Below, one piece after another: positions 63,417 through 64,000 of a stretch of 64,000 bases of DNA; positions within the stretch are counted from its first letter, which is position 1; each line of letters begins with the position of its first letter. Origin of the DNA: Alteromonas sp. KUL49 (GTDB lineage Bacteria > Pseudomonadota > Gammaproteobacteria > Enterobacterales > Alteromonadaceae). Location: contig NZ_BJKL01000001.1 in assembly GCF_006538345.1 (NCBI RefSeq), positions 248,001 through 312,000 on the forward strand, in the 5' to 3' direction. The notes beneath the pieces are model-generated. The model had not been told where the DNA came from, did no database searches, and saw only the letters and a program-made list of their open reading frames with translations. The position numbers and the translations under genes are program-made.

Positions 63417-64000
63417 ATGAAAATCATTGTGTTAAATGATTCGTCTTTGCCTGATCCCACAGGTAACGTCGAAAAACGGTGTGCAGCAACACCCGCGACA
63501 ACAACACGACTATGTAAAAAAGGCATTTCGGTATACGTCGAATCGAATGCTGGATTGCTTTCTGGTTATTCAAATAAAGAATATGAAGAAACAGGAGCAT
63601 CTATCATCGATGATGTGAATGATATGTTACCTGAGGCAGATATAGTTGTTGCCGTAAATAAGCCCACAGAAGAACAACTTGCCTTGCTTAAGAAAGGTGC
63701 AATCGTTGTTGGGCATCTAGACCCTTTCTTTGAGCAACCGCTAATTGAATCCATCGCACAAAAAGGTTTAACAGGGATTTCTGTGGAAATGATCCCGCGT
63801 TCCTCTCGTGCACAAAAAATGGATGCGTTGAGTTCACAAGCCAGTCTTGCTGGCTACGTTATGGTGATGCAGGCCGCGAGCTTATTGCCATCAATTTTGC
63901 CAATGATGATGACGCCTTCCGGCACTATTAAGCCTGCCAAGGTCTTTATTATTGGAGCTGGTGTTGCTGGTTTGCAGGCGATTGCAACGGCAAAACGCTT
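63417..64000 (+). CDS. pntA: NAD(P) transhydrogenase subunit alpha, N-terminal part (partial)
   Basis: The gene starts at ATG 63417 (AAGGA 7 nt upstream) and runs off the window. Visible residues are domain I of the transhydrogenase alpha subunit, which binds NAD(H): EKRCAATPATTTRLCKKG at the front, GASIIDDVNDMLPEADIVVA, then ISVEMIPRSSRAQKMDALSS, QASLAGYVMVMQAA and VFIIGAGVAGLQAIATAKR, the last being the Rossmann GxGxxG loop. The complete enzyme couples NADH-to-NADP hydride transfer to proton movement at the inner membrane. This is a core gene and marks the right border of the accessory carbohydrate region. Confidence 0.93.
   Translation, partial: MKIIVLNDSSLPDPTGNVEKRCAATPATTTRLCKKGISVYVESNAGLLSGYSNKEYEETGASIIDDVNDMLPEADIVVAVNKPTEEQLALLKKGAIVVGHLDPFFEQPLIESIAQKGLTGISVEMIPRSSRAQKMDALSSQASLAGYVMVMQAASLLPSILPMMMTPSGTIKPAKVFIIGAGVAGLQAIATAKR

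Overview
This window is a large polysaccharide-utilisation region from a marine gammaproteobacterium, most likely an Alteromonas-like member of the Alteromonadaceae. The evidence is TIGR01782-type TonB-dependent receptors, tryptophan-halogenase-like genes beside a receptor, a wealth of exported lipoprotein CAZymes, sulfatases, and a typical gammaproteobacterial pntA at the right edge. No RNA genes, insertion sequences or CRISPR arrays were seen.

The main substrate is inferred to be ulvan, the sulfated rhamnose/uronic acid/xylose polymer of green algae. Two beta-propeller lyases carry the His/His/Tyr/Arg spacing of PL24 (6978-8498) and PL25 (37041-38447). Around them are two GH105 and one GH88 unsaturated uronyl hydrolases, two GH78 rhamnosidases, four S1 sulfatases, a GH3, a rhamnose mutarotase, a DUF4861 protein and a TonB-dependent receptor. 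The sugars are finished in the cytoplasm by uxuA-uxaC-uxuB (39.7-43.8 kb), next to a GntR/FCD regulator.

Layout: 0-11.5 kb, plus-strand block (GH105, ThuA-like, GH78, sulfatase, PL24, GH88, lactonase). 11.6-16.2 kb, GH3 and a tandem nucleoside-hydrolase-like protein on the minus strand. 16.4-24.3 kb, an oxidative block with two GMC dehydrogenase/small-subunit pairs and two DUF1080 proteins. 24.3-33.7 kb, a second set of sulfatases, GH105, GH78 and rhaM. 33.9-44.6 kb, receptor, PL25, alginate-lyase-like gene, uronate operon and gntR. 45-55.5 kb, four tandem halogenase-like flavoproteins divergent from a second receptor. 55.5-57.4 kb, small secreted proteins and intergenic repeats. 57.8-63 kb, a separate xylo-oligosaccharide module (CBM-like lipoprotein, GH43, GPH symporter, Nudix-type regulator, GH10). 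From 63.4 kb the core gene pntA begins.

Two regulatory circuits can be read from the DNA. A FadR-like operator, TGG(T/C)AAGGCC(A/G), occurs five times in front of GH88, GH3, the first receptor, uxuA and gntR. A different palindrome, TTATTGT-n7-ACAATA, occurs in front of the xyloside transporter and of GH10, on either side of the Nudix regulator.

The most unusual aspects are the duplicated periplasmic oxidoreductase modules with DUF1080 partners (a possible 3-keto or aldonic oxidative branch of ulvan breakdown), the duplicated nucleoside-hydrolase-like protein, a halogenase paralogue that has lost its catalytic and FAD motifs, and at least five genes interrupted by indels in short simple repeats.
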